Assembly: GCA_947685225.1 (NCBI GenBank) | Contig: CANTUV010000009.1 | Location: 8,122,001-8,186,000 of the forward strand | Reading direction: 5' to 3' | From: Garcia nutans | Lineage: Eukaryota > Streptophyta > Magnoliopsida > Malpighiales > Euphorbiaceae | Length of the DNA: 64,000 bases | In this document: positions 10,930 to 22,531 of the stretch, piece by piece | Numbering within the stretch: position 1 is the stretch's first letter | How the letters are laid out: the number at the start of each line of letters is the position of its first letter | The notes under the pieces: generated by a model | The model's database searches: none | Seen by the model: only the letters and a program-made list of their open reading frames with translations | What the model was told of the DNA's origin: nothing | Made by a program: the position numbers and the translations under genes

Positions 10930-12278
10930 ATGACCGAGCATCATTTAAAGAAGATAAAAATTCTATTTAAGAATATGGATGCCATTCATTGGAAGCAAAT
11001 TTCGTGGTTAAAACTTGATGTTTTAAAATATTTTCAAAATGTTAAATTGGACCACTCCTTCTTACATGCCGTGGCTTCCTTTTGGAATACGGATTCTAGG
11101 GTATATAAAATTAATGGCTTTGAAATATGTCCCTTGATTAAAGAATTTGAGGCCATCCTTGGATATCCAAATAATTAACAAATGGCGTTACCCACATTGA
11201 TTTCCAAGACTCAACAGAAGATGTAGACGTTATTTCAAATTCCAAAACCTGAAGTTCTTCAGTTGATGAGAGGTGAAAAGATTCTACTTGCTCCCTTGAT
11301 CGATTTTTGTCTCTCTCATTTGGCTCCTACTAAGGCATGGGGACGCATGCTCTGTCTTTGCTTGCTTGGCCAATTCTTGCTTGTCTCTTCCGACGGCGAT
11401 ATTGATCCACAGGTATTGGATATTATGGACCAAATGGAAGGAGACTTGTTGCCGGTACTTGTGATCTTAGCCGAGAACTTAGTTGGATTAGACCGACTTA
11501 AATTAGAATTGACAAAGAGACTAACTAGGAGTCCATTGCTGCTTCAGGTAATTACCTACATTGCCCTTTTGGGTTTTCAATTTAGGTTTTTTTTTTCTCT
11601 TCTTTTCTTTATTGCTCTAATTTTTGCCTAGTCCACCCATTTGGGTTTTCGAAACTAGCGAGCTGTCCTAATTTTTGCCTAAGCTTCCCTCACGAGTTTT
11701 CAACTTAGTGGACCTCTTTTTATTATATATATATATATTATTGCTCTAATATTTTCCTAGTCCGCCCATGTGGGTTTTCGGAACTAGCAAGCTGTCCTAA
11801 TTTTTGACTAAGCTGCCCTTGTGGGTTTTCAACTTAGCGGACTCTTTATTTTTTCTTTAATTTAATTCTTTCTTCACAGATTTGGCTTCAAGAGCATCTT
11901 TGTTTGCTTGATACTCCATCCATGGATTTTGCCAGATATCTACCACGTCATCATTCTTTTAGGAAACTATTCCATCCTACTTCTTCATATGCTGACTAGG
12001 TTGACTGGATCCACTCATGCTCCGAAGTCAATATCCGTTGGTTGGCACCTTGGTGGGAGATTTCTCACATCACCATGCGGACATATTTGATGTATGTTCC
12101 CCTTGCTGCTCTTTGTCAAGGTACATGCTATGATCCTCGCCAACTTGGTCATCAGTATGGAGCTGAGCCTCGAGGTTCTAACTTTACTCCTGATTTAGAC
12201 ATGCCTCGCTTGACTGAAGCCTACTTGGATCGGCTGAGGCAAAGATGGCCTGCACGTTATATTTATCAACTGCCATAG
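10930..12278 (+). pseudogene. Antisense ORF 2 of Tat element B (DUF7745-like), two exons
   Basis: Exon 1 is 10930-11547, the intron 11548-11879 (GT...AG), exon 2 is 11880-12278 ending QLP-stop. Exon 1: MTEHHLKKIKILFKNMD, SFLHAVASFWN, FEICPLIKEFEAILGYP, LIDFCLSHLAPTKAWGRM, CLCLLGQFLLVSSDG. Exon 2: IWLQEHLCLLDTPSMDF, ARYLPRHHSF, SEVNIRWLAPWWEIS, YVPLAALCQGTCYDP. In-frame stops at about 11176, 11226 and 11997-11999 sit where copy A has Gln, Gln and Trp codons; these are C-to-T or G-to-A changes. The stop positions differ from copy A, so the common ancestor was open and each copy decayed separately. Function unknown; antisense ORFs of this general kind are known in Tat-lineage elements. Confidence 0.65.
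11554..11837. repeat. Five stem-loop modules in the ORF 2 intron (element B)
   Basis: Outer stems: ACCTA 11554-11558 with TAGGT 11583-11587; CTAGT 11628-11632 with ACTAG 11654-11658; CTAAG 11679-11683 with CTTAG 11704-11708; CTAGT 11757-11761 with ACTAG 11783-11787; CTAAG 11808-11812 with CTTAG 11833-11837. Most enclose CCCxTxTGGGTTTTC. Modules 4-5 look like a duplication of 2-3; copy A has only one such pair. Confidence 0.8.
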
Positions 12279-12529
12279 ATTTTACATTTGTCAATCTAGA
12301 AAAGTGTATTGTTAGGATGAAAAATAATTAAAGCAATAAAAGATGCTTCTTTTCCATTTAAAATTTGTCGTCACCTTTTGCTATTGTGTTTATTTATTTC
12401 ATCCATATCTGGTCAAATATTTATAACAGTACACATAGAAAAATTTTAACATTAATTCTGTTTTATTAAATTGGGGAACAACCAAACATAAAGCCAGCAT
12501 ACACAAGATCACTCTTGTTGCCAACTAGC

Positions 12530-12663
12530 CCTTTCGGGTTTTCTAATTGATGATTTTCTCTCATTTACCCCTAATTGTTGCCTAGCCAGCCCTTTCGGGT
12601 TTTTGAAACTAGCAGACTGCTCTAACTTTTGCCTAGGCTACCCTTTTTAGGTTTTCAACCTAG
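12530..12663. repeat. Stem-loop modules between the convergent 3' ends of element B
   Basis: GCCAACTAGCCC with GGGTTTTCTAATTG (12530-12549, outer stem decayed); CTAG 12582-12585 with CTAG 12609-12612; CTAGG 12633-12637 with CCTAG 12659-12663. They lie between the + strand ORF stop (12278) and the - strand pol stop (12688). The purine run read on the - strand at about 12664-12684 may be the polypurine tract of the element. Confidence 0.7.
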
Positions 12664-12687
12664 CGACCTCTCTTTCTTTTTTTTATA

Positions 12688-13985
12688 TCATACATAAAAC
12701 TTCTTCAACCTGTCAATGTTTACTGGCTCACTAAACACGTTCTCGTCCATGTCTGATAACTTAACTGCACCTTTGTTCATGACTTGTTTCATGACATATG
12801 GCCCTTCCCAGCTAGGCCTAAACTTCCCTCTTGGATCAGATACACTAGGCTTACATTGCTTCAACACCAAATCCCCGACTTTGAGTTTTCTAATTTTAAC
12901 CTTTCTATTTTAGGCCCGAGCTATCTTCTTTTGATACAGTTGGTGATGATACAATGCCTTTAACCTTCTCTCTTCTAGTAAAGCTAACTGTGTGTATCTG
13001 CTCGCTACCCATTCCGTTTCAGGCAGTTCAGCTTCCATGACTACTCTCAATGACTTGATTTCTATTTCAATTGGTAACATTGCTTCCATCCCGTAAACCA
13101 AAGAGAACAGTGTCATTCCAGTAGGTGTTTGCACACTTGTCCTATATCCCCATAAAGCAAAGAGAAGCATCTTTGACCAATCCCTGTAAATCTTGGTCAT
13201 CTTGGACAGAATTTGCTTAATTATCTTGTTTTTTGCTTCTACTGCACCATTAGCCTTTGGTCTATAAGGAGAGGATCTATGATGATGGATTCGGTACTTT
13301 GAGAATAAATCCTTAACTGCTCCTTGAAACTGTACCCCATTGTCTGATATCACACTGTGCGGGACCCCGTATCTGCAGATGAGGTTCTTTTCAATAAATG
13401 TAGCCATTTGACTTGCACCCAGTTTGTTGAAGGATTCAGCTTCGACCCATTTTGAAAAATAATCTATTGCTACCACAATGAAATGGTGACTGTTTGAAGC
13501 CGTCGGATGTATCTCTCCTATAATGTCGATACCCCATGTGGCAAATGGCCAGGGTGAAGACATAGACTGCAATTCCTCAGAAGGAATGTGATTCAAGTTA
13601 CCATACATCTGACATTGTTGGCACTTCTTTACAAACTCAAAACAATATTTCTCCATGGTCAACCAGTAGTAACCTTGTCGAATAATCTTCTTAACTAGGG
13701 CCAAACCACTCATATGCGGTCCACAACTTCCCGCATGTATTTCTGACATGATACACTCCACTTAAGGCTTTCTTAAACATCTCAAATGCACCCCATCAGG
13801 CCATCTTCAATATAACTCCCCATGGAATATGATGTATTGCAATGACAACCGCCTTATGGCTCTTCTTTCTTTCTTTGTTGTCCCCAGCAGGTATTCTCTT
13901 TCCTCTAAAAATTGCCTTATAGTATCATACCACGCATTATGGTCTGTGTCAATTTCCATGATTGTCTCATATTCATAGCAAGGAG
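12688..13985 (-). pseudogene. Integrase of Tat element B (near-complete, frame breaks)
   Basis: The frame 13761-12910 (283 residues) and its continuation 12870-12688 hold a full integrase core. The zinc-binding set is H9, H16, C47, C50. The catalytic triad is D79 (WGIDIIG), D140 (ISDNGVQF) and E175 (NGAVEAKNK), 34 residues between the last two. The C-terminal part has SWEGPYVMK and NIDRLKKFYV. A stop after KKIARA (12907-12909) splits core and tail. Upstream, 13985-13762 is a broken linker to RNase H. Integrase would insert the element's cDNA into chromatin. It is the best-preserved integrase in the window, but one in-frame stop and the lost junction with RNase H make it inactive. Confidence 0.9.
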
Positions 13986-13986
13986 T

Positions 13987-14405
13987 TCATGAACTAGTCA
14001 AGATCAGAGGCTTAAGGAATAAGCTGACAGGATTTTCCCATACCAAAGCCAATGTGGCTAGGGCATCAGCCATCTGATTTTCTTCTCTTGACAGGTGCAC
14101 AAACCTACACTCCTTAAAGTTCTTCTTCATCATGGTCAGGTAATGGTGGTATGGTTTTAATCTTTCCTCTTTCAACTCCCACTCTCCATTTACTTGGGAT
14201 ACTACTAGCAATGAATCGCCAAAAACTTCCACCTTATCCACCTTCATGATCATTAGGGTTTCCAAACCAAAAATACAAGCTTCGTTTTCCACCATATTAT
14301 TGGTTGCCCTAAATTTCAACTTTTTGGCTAAAGGGATGAGTTCCCCTTCGGGTGATTCTAGTATAACTCCCAAACCTGCTCCTTTCCTGTTTACTGCTCC
14401 ATCAA
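13987..14405 (-). pseudogene. Archaeal-type RNase H of Tat element B, C-terminal part (split by the Tekay insertion)
   Basis: From the insertion point the - strand reads DGAVNRKGAGLGVILES, FRATNNMVENEACIFGLE, VEVFGDSLLVVSQVNGEWEL and ENQMADALATL. D-E-D-D residues are all present. The N-terminal part lies at 25654-25718, across the 11.2-kb insertion. The first eight residues of the open frame (from 14427) come from the Tekay LTR. This second RNase H is the hallmark of Tat-lineage gypsy elements. Confidence 0.9.
14401..14405. repeat. TSD ATCAA, left copy
   Basis: Matches 25654-25658. Removing one copy plus the element rejoins the RNase H sequence in agreement with copy A near 6475. Confidence 0.95.
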
Positions 14406-17324
14406 TGTCACGACCCAATTTGTACATATGTACAGTACATCCGCGTACAGTAACAGGAGCCGTCCCGAGTAATCACCAAGGAACAAGAAGTGAAAGGAAG
14501 CTCTATAGGACAAAAAGGACCTAACTGAAAAGATTGTAAAAGTTTTGGGGAGGTGACTGTAATTTCAAAAAGTTTTGGGGAGGTAACTGTAATTTCCAAA
14601 AGTTGTACTGGAGGTTCTTAATAGTGCATATAACAGACTCCAGAAATGGAAAGTAGAGAAAAATTGGGTCGAAACGGAACACCACGGTTTTTCCCGAAAA
14701 CGCATAGTTTGAGAGATACAGTGGATTCTTGACCAAGGGTATTTTTGTCATTCTTGTAATAATAATTTATACACTGGAAAACAAGACACGTAAAGGTATC
14801 TGAAGTAAACGAAAGGACTCCGCAGTGATCGATGTTGAAGAACGAACCTAAGTGGAGACCCGAATCACGTAAGGACCTAAAGGGAATTTTTAAAAAGTCA
14901 AGGGCATGAGCGTAATTTTTATAAATTAGTTCAAAATCAAGAAGGAATGTCGGAAATGGAAACGAGAGGTTGAAAGGAAGAGAATGGTACATTTTACGCG
15001 TCATAAAACCACCCGGGTACGAAGAAAAGGCAAAACCTTCCATTGAAGGGTATTTTGGTCTTTTCACTTCCACCCATTTTCTAGAAAAGGGACACATGGC
15101 ATAGTAATTTTCTAGAAAGGGACACATGGCAAAATCTTGTTTAAAGACACTTTTGGGTTGGATTAATCATAACCCTCCATATGGCACCATCCTAGTTAAG
15201 ATACTTTTGTGGTGGTTACATCTTAACCCTCCAAAATGAAATTAATTAAATAAATGGAAAATGGAAAAATATAAAAAGGGAGAGAAGGATGATTAAAGAA
15301 TTAAGGACACATTTTTTCTCCATTTTTGAAAAGTATGGCCGAAATTCTCTCCACCAAAAAAGGGAAGGAATTTTTCAAGTGTTCAAGTGGATTTTTGGAA
15401 GGAAAAGCTTAATTTTAAGGCAAGGATTCCAATTCTAGCTTTACTTTATTCATTTGATTGATAGTTTTCAAGTTATCAATGAAAGAAAAGTTATGAAAAT
15501 TATAGGAAATCAAAGGGATAAAGAAGAATAAGGGAAGAAAGAATAGGACAAGTAAGGAACAAAGCAAATAAACAAGGTTTGGTACTTAAATCATTGCCTT
15601 TTCAATTAATTCACATATTTTGCATTATGGGATTTTTGAAATGGTTTTGAAATGAAGTTATTATGTGTGGTAAATATGTGGGAAAGTGCTCTTGAACCAT
15701 GTGTAATCAATTGATTGTGAAAAGAATGAAAACAAAACAAACTAGCTAAATTGATGCAATTATTCATAAACTTTGATGAGTTTTTAATCACTCCTTTGGT
15801 TTGATTTTTGGAAGAGGGACCTTTAGTCCTTCAATGGTATCACAAAAGGATTCTAAAAATCAATTTTGCAAGAAAAAAATGAATTTCCCTCAAGTTTGGA
15901 AAATTGGGCCGAATGGTCCCTTTTGGGCACCATTCTGCAGCTTTCATTTTGGGCAGTCCGTTGAAGGGGCAAACAAAAGAATTTTTCGACGAAATTTTAC
16001 ATGTATTTAGTTAACTTATGAAAGTGTTTTCCTGCAAAAATTCATCCAAAAATAAGGTTGTTTACTTAGTCAAAACTGTTACCAAAGTTGACTGATTTTC
16101 AGCAGTAAAAACAGATTTTACTATTTAGTTGTCGCGCGCCATTGCGTTGCCGATTTTACGCACCGCGCTACTATTCATTTGGTCATTTTTCTAAATGTGT
16201 TAAAACTGGAATATTATGTTATGGATTGATGTTAAATCATATCAAATGACATGAAGGAGAATTGGAAATGATTAGAAAGGCATCATGACAAGCTATTCTG
16301 ATAATACATGCATTATGGAAAAATCATGGCTTATTGAATATCATGATCAAATTAATTAATGAATTGTTGACGCTCTACTTGGTTACGACAGAACCCTTGA
16401 GATAAGGGTATGATGCATCATACTATTACTGCAGTACTGCTTATGACATGATATGATATTCCGGCTGAAGGCCGATGATTACAATGACATGATCAATGAT
16501 GCAATGATAATGGCCATTGGCACATGTGCAAGAATTATGATGAATGATAATGAAATATGATCATGACAAGATATGTTTATCATGACCCTTCCTTATCCGC
16601 TGACGTTCTGTTAAACCAGTAGAGCAACCAAATTGATAAAAGCAAGAAAAATGATTTAAATTCAAATTATTCAGTCAAGCCTTTTTACCATCTGTGTTTT
16701 GTATTTTTTCCTTTCAAGTATTTAAAGTATATAAATGTATGTTCAAATCATTCTTTCTTTTTATTTATTTATTGCAATGATTTAAGTACCCACTAAGCAA
16801 TTGCTTAGCGAGTTTAGTTTCCCTCTAAACTCGTAGGTTAAACGAGGAGACGAGATTGCAGCATGTCCTGCGCAGCTGGCCTTGACTACTACTTTGGGTA
16901 GGAGTTTGGATATGATTGATTGTAGCAATATGGCATGTACATAAGCTTGTATGATCTAGCAAATAAATGTATAATAATGAAAAGCTAGAACACGTACACT
17001 GCTAGTAATCTAATAAATCTTATTTTGGTTTAGCACTTATGTATGCAAGTATAGAAGTGTGAATTCTTCTTGCAGGATTGTAGTTGAGGTTATAAGGGTG
17101 GATTATTGGGAGTGTACTTGAGTTGAATTGTGAAACAAAATGTTTTTCAAAAATTAAAGAATCAGTTTTGGCGACACTTGGGACCTCCATTTTTAGGGGA
17201 GGTTATGGCAAAATTTTTTTTAAAATCTACACTTAAAATTGGCTAAGTAAAATATTAAGACACAACCACCATGAGTTAACAGTCCATCTTGGTCTATAAA
17301 CATAGGCTAAGATGGGGTGTTACA
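14406..17324 (+). repeat. 5' LTR of the Tekay-like element
   Basis: 2919 bp from TGTCACGACC to GTGTTACA. Internal features: a 30-bp near-tandem duplication at 14535-14600 (AAAGTTTTGGGGAGGT twice), a repeated TTTCTAGAAA...GGGACACATGGC at 15076-15130, and the double hairpin at 16793-16834. ORFs inside it recur in the 3' LTR and look like chance. Confidence 0.95.
16793..16834. other. Double hairpin in the Tekay LTR
   Basis: A perfect 16-nt palindrome CTAAGCAATTGCTTAG (16793-16808) is followed by CGAGTTTA...TAAACTCG (8-bp stem, about 9-nt loop) and TAGGTTA. The 3' LTR has the same at 25123 onward. Confidence 0.8.
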
Positions 17325-17329
17325 TTTAG

Positions 17330-17341
17330 TGGTATCAGAGC
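17330..17341 (+). promoter_or_regulatory. Primer-binding site (initiator Met tRNA)
   Basis: TGGTATCAGAGC, 5 nt after the LTR, complements the 3' end of plant initiator tRNA-Met, the usual primer of Tekay and many other plant LTR elements. Confidence 0.95.
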
Positions 17342-17759
17342 ACCGGTTTAGCCGGTCCTGGAAATTTCAACATAGGAGGATACACATTTTATGTTGGGAG
17401 TGGCCATTACCAATGTAAAATGGGATATCCTATAGCAGATAAGAAATGAGAGCATATATCATTTAGGTACAAAATGTCGGTATAGTAGAAAGAATATTAT
17501 AAATACATAAGTATATAAGGTACATGTGATAAAGGAAAATCTAATAGTGCTTACGTACATGCCATATAGGAAAGTTAATGTGTTGAGTCAAGCCAGCTGC
17601 TAATTCTTATCACGATATATGTATACTGTATAAAGTTGCAAGAGGCAGAATCACAAAGAGTTATAGATCAAGAGAAGGAATCACACGCTTTCGTACCCAT
17701 AAATGTAGAAATGGGTCTCGGACTTATGCCACGACCCGCAACGGTGGCTGTGGAAGGCG

Positions 17760-19330
17760 CCGAAGTTTATTTAAGATAGATGATAGTACCACTGCAATAA
17801 ACGGCAAGAATGGTACATGTTGCGACCAAAAGAGAAAGGAAGTCCCCAATTGAGAAGTTAAGGAAATATGGGGCTAAAGAATTTAAGGCTAGTAGGGAAG
17901 AAGGATTTGAAGAAGTTGAGTACTGTTTGGACAGTACCAGTAGGGCATTGGAACAACTGAGATGCACACCAGATAAAAGATTCAATTATGCCATGTCCCT
18001 TTTGGTAGAAGAAACATATACTTGGTAAAACATACTTAAACGCAAGGAGAAATGAGTTTATATATCTACAGCAAGGAAGAACGACAGTATCTGAGTATGA
18101 TAGAGAGATCACCCGCCTCAGTAAGTATGCAAAGAAAATGATAGAAACAAAGCAAGAAAGACGTCAAAGGTTTTGGAAGGATTAAATAATGGAATTAAAG
18201 TACAATTAGTAGTCATGGACGTGTTTGAATTTTCAAGATTAGTTGTGAAAGTTTTAGGTATTGAGAGAGTATACATGGATTAGAGAAGTAGACACCAACG
18301 CATGCAACAAAAGAGAGTACAAACTTAAAGCTTGGGAAGATTTTGACAAGTTGAGAAGAAGTTTAGAAGTGAAGATAGTTTTGCATAGTAAAGCCGGCGA
18401 TCGCAAAGCCAAGGATCCGGCCGAGGTTCAAGACGCCAGACATCTGTAGCTAGTACATCGGGATCCTTATAAGGGGGTTCCAGGAGAAGGTTAGATAGGC
18501 GTATATGAATGTAAAAATGAAAATGTTTATAAGAAAATGAAATTTGAAGAATGGAATAAAAAGAGGAACAAAATAAGAGGATAAAAGAAAAGTACGTAAA
18601 ATGTTATGACCAGACGGTAAGAGATAAAATAGATAGATCTTAGATAACAAAGATGAGTGAACAGAAATAAGTATATGAGAAATTCTCATGTTCGACCATT
18701 AGAGAATATGTACAGTAACCCCATGTACAATATTCATAAGCAGATGAAGTAAGCAAACTAAGAAGGTACTGCTGACCCGATACCGTCGTATTGAAATTTA
18801 GCAGGAAACCGGAGTTAAACGTGCTCGACCAATGATGATGGGTGACCATCCCGTGAAGTCTTAATAAGGTAGGTGACGGACCATATGAGTAGAAACTAGA
18901 CGAAATCTAATCAAAACACTGTATTGTGATTCCTCCTGAAAATGCCCCAATGAAATCATCAAAATTAAGAAATTATAAGAAGAAGATATATGAGATTTAT
19001 GAATTCAGTCAATGATGGAAAAAAAAAAGAAAGAAGAGAAAGAGAGAAATTGAGAACTAAAGAGGTAGAAAGTGCAAAATTAAAATTAGATCAAAAAGGA
19101 AAGAATGAAAGTAATAACAACTCAAGGACTAGGTAAAGGAAAAAGGAAAAAGTAACAATACAAAAATTACTGGAGGATTTGAAAGAAATGTAGATTTAAA
19201 GGATATATTACTCCTCTATGCAAACACTGTGGATGAAGACATAAGAGTGAATGCTGGTATTAAACAGATGGATGCTGGGAATGCGGGGCACTAGATCGTG
19301 TTAGGGTAAACTGCCAGAAAGACAAGTGAA
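17760..19330 (+). pseudogene. Tekay-like gag, degenerate
   Basis: Gag-type words survive: EKLRKYGAKEF, LEQLRCTPDKRFNYAMSLL (17810-18025), then FEFSRLVVKVLGIERV near 18226-18270. Around 19215-19320 two zinc knuckles are recognisable across stop codons: CKHCG...HKSECW and CWECGALD...C. Gag would form the virus-like particle and bind the RNA. Several stops and frameshifts separate these parts. From 17340 to 17760 I see no coding sequence (leader). Confidence 0.75.
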
Positions 19331-19479
19331 TGCACCCGCACCGACAGAAAAATCATGGCCCGCTTTTGGCTGAGGCCGAAGCAGGCGAAAGGAAAGTGAT
19401 TCGAATTTTCAAAGAGCACAATCAGAGACCGTTGACTAGCTCAATTCAAGTACACCAGCCAGAGCCTACGCAATGAAAA

Positions 19480-21240
19480 TTTAGAAGAATTACCAGTAGG
19501 ATATGTTAAGTTTGAAACATTAGTTATAAATCCGATAAGAGACGAGGTAGTTAGACAGAAGTGATTAAAGAATGTTCTATAGAGTTACATGAAAATGCAT
19601 TTCCAGAAAATTTAATAGAGTTACCATTCTGAGAATTTGACGTAATGTTGGTATTGGATTGGCTAACAAGGTATAAAACAGTGGTCGATTATAAGAAGAA
19701 AGAGAGTAACACTTCATACTCCCCACAAGGAGGAAGTGACGGCAGTAGGAAAGAGAGCCGATTACCTAAACAACGTAACAACAGCAGTTACAACAAGGTG
19801 TTCCATACAAACGGATGTGAGGCATACTTGGTAAGCACTATGGAAGCAAAGAAGAATGTAATAAAGATTCAAGAGGTATCTACAATGTGTGATTTTCTCG
19901 ATGTTTCCTTAGACGAGCTACCCGGATTATCACCTAAGAGAAAAGTAGGATTCACTATAAATGTATATCCGGGAATTGCACCGGTGTCGGCTGCCTCATA
20001 CCAAATGGTACCAGCGAAACCCAGAGAAATGAAAACCCAATTATAGGAGCTACTCGACAAGGGTCTTATATGGCCAAGTATTTCTTCATGGGGCACGCCA
20101 GTACTCTTCGGCAAGAAGAAAGATAAATCCTTAAGGTCATATGTGAACTATAAGTAGTTGAATGAGCTTACGATTAAGGATAAATATCCATTACCGTCCA
20201 TCGATGATGTATTTGACAACTTAAAGGAACCAAGGTCTTTTAAAAAATATATATAGATCACCGACTGGGATATCAGCAGCTACGGATCAAAGGAAAAGAC
20301 ATTCCAAAGACTACATCTAGAACTTGATACGGACGTTATAAGTTCCTTGTAATGCCTTTTGAGCCCACACATGTGTTAGTAGTGTTCATGGATTTAATGA
20401 ATCATATCTTTCATCCATATTTTGACCAATTTGTAAATGGTGTTCATAGATGACACCTTCGTTTATTTAAGGAAAAAAGAAGAATACAATCGATACTTTT
20501 GCATAGTATTGCAAATGTTGCGAGAGAAGCAGTTGTACGTCAAACATTACAAATGCAAGTTTTGATTGGAAAAAAATGACATTATTAGAACACACCATAT
20601 TAGCATAAGGCATTAAAGTAGGTCTTAATAAAACAAAAGCCATTTTGGAATGGAAAACACCAAAGACAGTAATAGAAGTAAGAATCTTCTTAGGACTGGC
20701 TGGGTACTACTAATGTTTTATAAAAGGGTTTTACATTATTATCATTCCAATGATAAGGTTGTTTCAAAGGAATGCCAAACTTCAATGGACTGATAAATGT
20801 TAGAGGAACTTTGAGAAACTAAAGGAAAAGTTAACGAATGCTTTAATACCCATACGGCCCGTGTCCAGCAAAGAATTTGTGATATATAGTGATGCTTCAC
20901 ACATCGGTTAAGGTTATATGCTTATGCAAAAAGGATAAAATAGTCGCATAAGTCTTTTGATGATTTAACCCATACGAAAAAATAATAATAATAATGATAA
21001 CCCGGCACACTGTTTGGAATTAACAGTTATCATATTGGCTTTCAAGATTTGGAGATATGATTTATATGGAGAAAAGTGTTATATTTATATAGACGCAAAA
21101 GTTTAAAATATCAGCCAACCCATGAGGATCTCAATTTATGGTAAGGAAAGTAAACCCAAGTTTTGGAAATAACAGCTAAGTTATAAATTATCATCTAGGA
21201 AAAGCTAATGTGGTGGCCGACGCACTTGGTGGAAAATCGA
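19480..21240 (+). pseudogene. Tekay-like protease / reverse transcriptase / RNase H, degenerate
   Basis: The end of protease reads FDVMLVLDWLTRYKTVVDY (19638 onward; family GMDWL). RT follows: LDELPGLSPKRKVGFTINV, PGIAPVSAASYQM, ELLDKGLIWPSISSWGTPVLF, KDKYPLPSIDDVFDNL. The catalytic motif survives as MVFIDDTFVYL (about 20433) in a frame interrupted by stops. RNase H/connection pieces continue to DYHLGKANVVADAL near 21190-21225. At least ten in-frame stops or shifts are visible. The order protease-RT-RNase H-integrase marks Ty3/gypsy. Confidence 0.85.
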
Positions 21241-21419
21241 TACCAGCCTTAGGCGCTATAAAGATCAGTTTAAGATCAATGGAAGAGGAAGTACTAGTAG
21301 TATAAATGCAAGCATAAACTATGTTTCTTTTCAAGAAATTCATCAAGTGCAAAAGGAAAACAAACAAATACAAAAATGGATCAAGCAAGTGCAAAGAGGA
21401 AAGAATATAAAATTCTAAA

Positions 21420-22500
21420 TTTCTAAGAACAGTAGTTTGTATTATGACAATAGAGTAATGATACTAACAATGGGAGACATAAGAAAGAAAATTTTTTTCG
21501 AAAAGCATATAGTAGCCTCTACACAATGCATCCAGGAGTTACAAATGTATCAATATCTAAAGAAGTTTTAATGGTAGCCTAGAATGAAGAGAGATGTTGT
21601 TGATTTTATGACCAAATGTTTAATATGTCAACAAGCAAAAGTGAAATATCAAATACTATCTGGACTGTTACAACTAATTTCCACTCTGGTATGAAAATGG
21701 GAACATATCACTATGGATTTCGTCATAGAACTACCAATGACACGAGGCTAGCATGACGTTGTTCGGATAATTGTTGACTGCCTAACTAAGTTAGCTCATT
21801 TTCTACTTTTACAAATGGATTATTCAATAGATAAATTGGTGGAAATGTACGCTAAGGAAATTATACAATTACACAGGATTCCAACGTCTATCATTTTAGG
21901 CAGAGGTCCACAGTTCATCATGAATTTATGATAGATGTAGCAAACAGCTTCTGAAACCCAAACAAATTATAGCACTGCCTTTCACCCGTAAACTGATGGA
22001 CGATTTGAAAGAGTAATCAAAATTTTGGGAGGACATATTAAGAGTATGTGTTATAGAATTTAAGGGTGGCTAGAATAGGTATTTGAGTTTAATTGAATAT
22101 GCATATAACAACGACTATTAATTCAGCATAAGGTGACGCCCTATAAAGAATTATACAAAAGAAAACATGGAACACCAGAGTGTTGGACAGAATTAAGTAA
22201 AGACAAGATAAAATCATATGCGAGTAGGTAGGGGCAAAATCATATGTGGACTCGAAACGAAGGGACATAGAACTCTAAGTGGAAGACAAGGTTTTTCTTA
22301 AGACTTTTCCATGAAAGATGGTATTAAGATTTAAGCAGAAAAGTAAGTTAAGCCTTAGGCTTATTGGACTATATGAGATTATCGAACGCATAGATTAATA
22401 GCCTATCGGTTAACTCTATTACTAGAACTGAACAAAATACATAATGTTTTTCACGTTTCAATGATAAGGCAATATCGTTTGAACTTCACACACGATATAA
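21420..22500 (+). pseudogene. Tekay-like integrase, degenerate
   Basis: The zinc-binding region ends CLICQQAKVKYQ and is followed by LSGLLQLI, KWEHITMDFVIELP (first catalytic Asp) and VDCLTKLAHFLLL. The second Asp motif, usually SDRDPRF, reads LGRGPQF, so that Asp is lost. The Glu survives in TDGRFERVIK. Later words: TPYKELYKRKHGTPECWTEL. Multiple stops. The missing Asp alone would abolish strand transfer. Confidence 0.85.
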
Positions 22501-22531
22501 AGACACAAACATTAGAGTCCAATCTGACCTA

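Noticed and set aside
14618..15127. 169-codon - strand ORF in the Tekay LTR, again split at 22947-23520
   Set aside because: It lies in an LTR, is disrupted by one indel between the two LTRs, has odd composition and no family resemblance.
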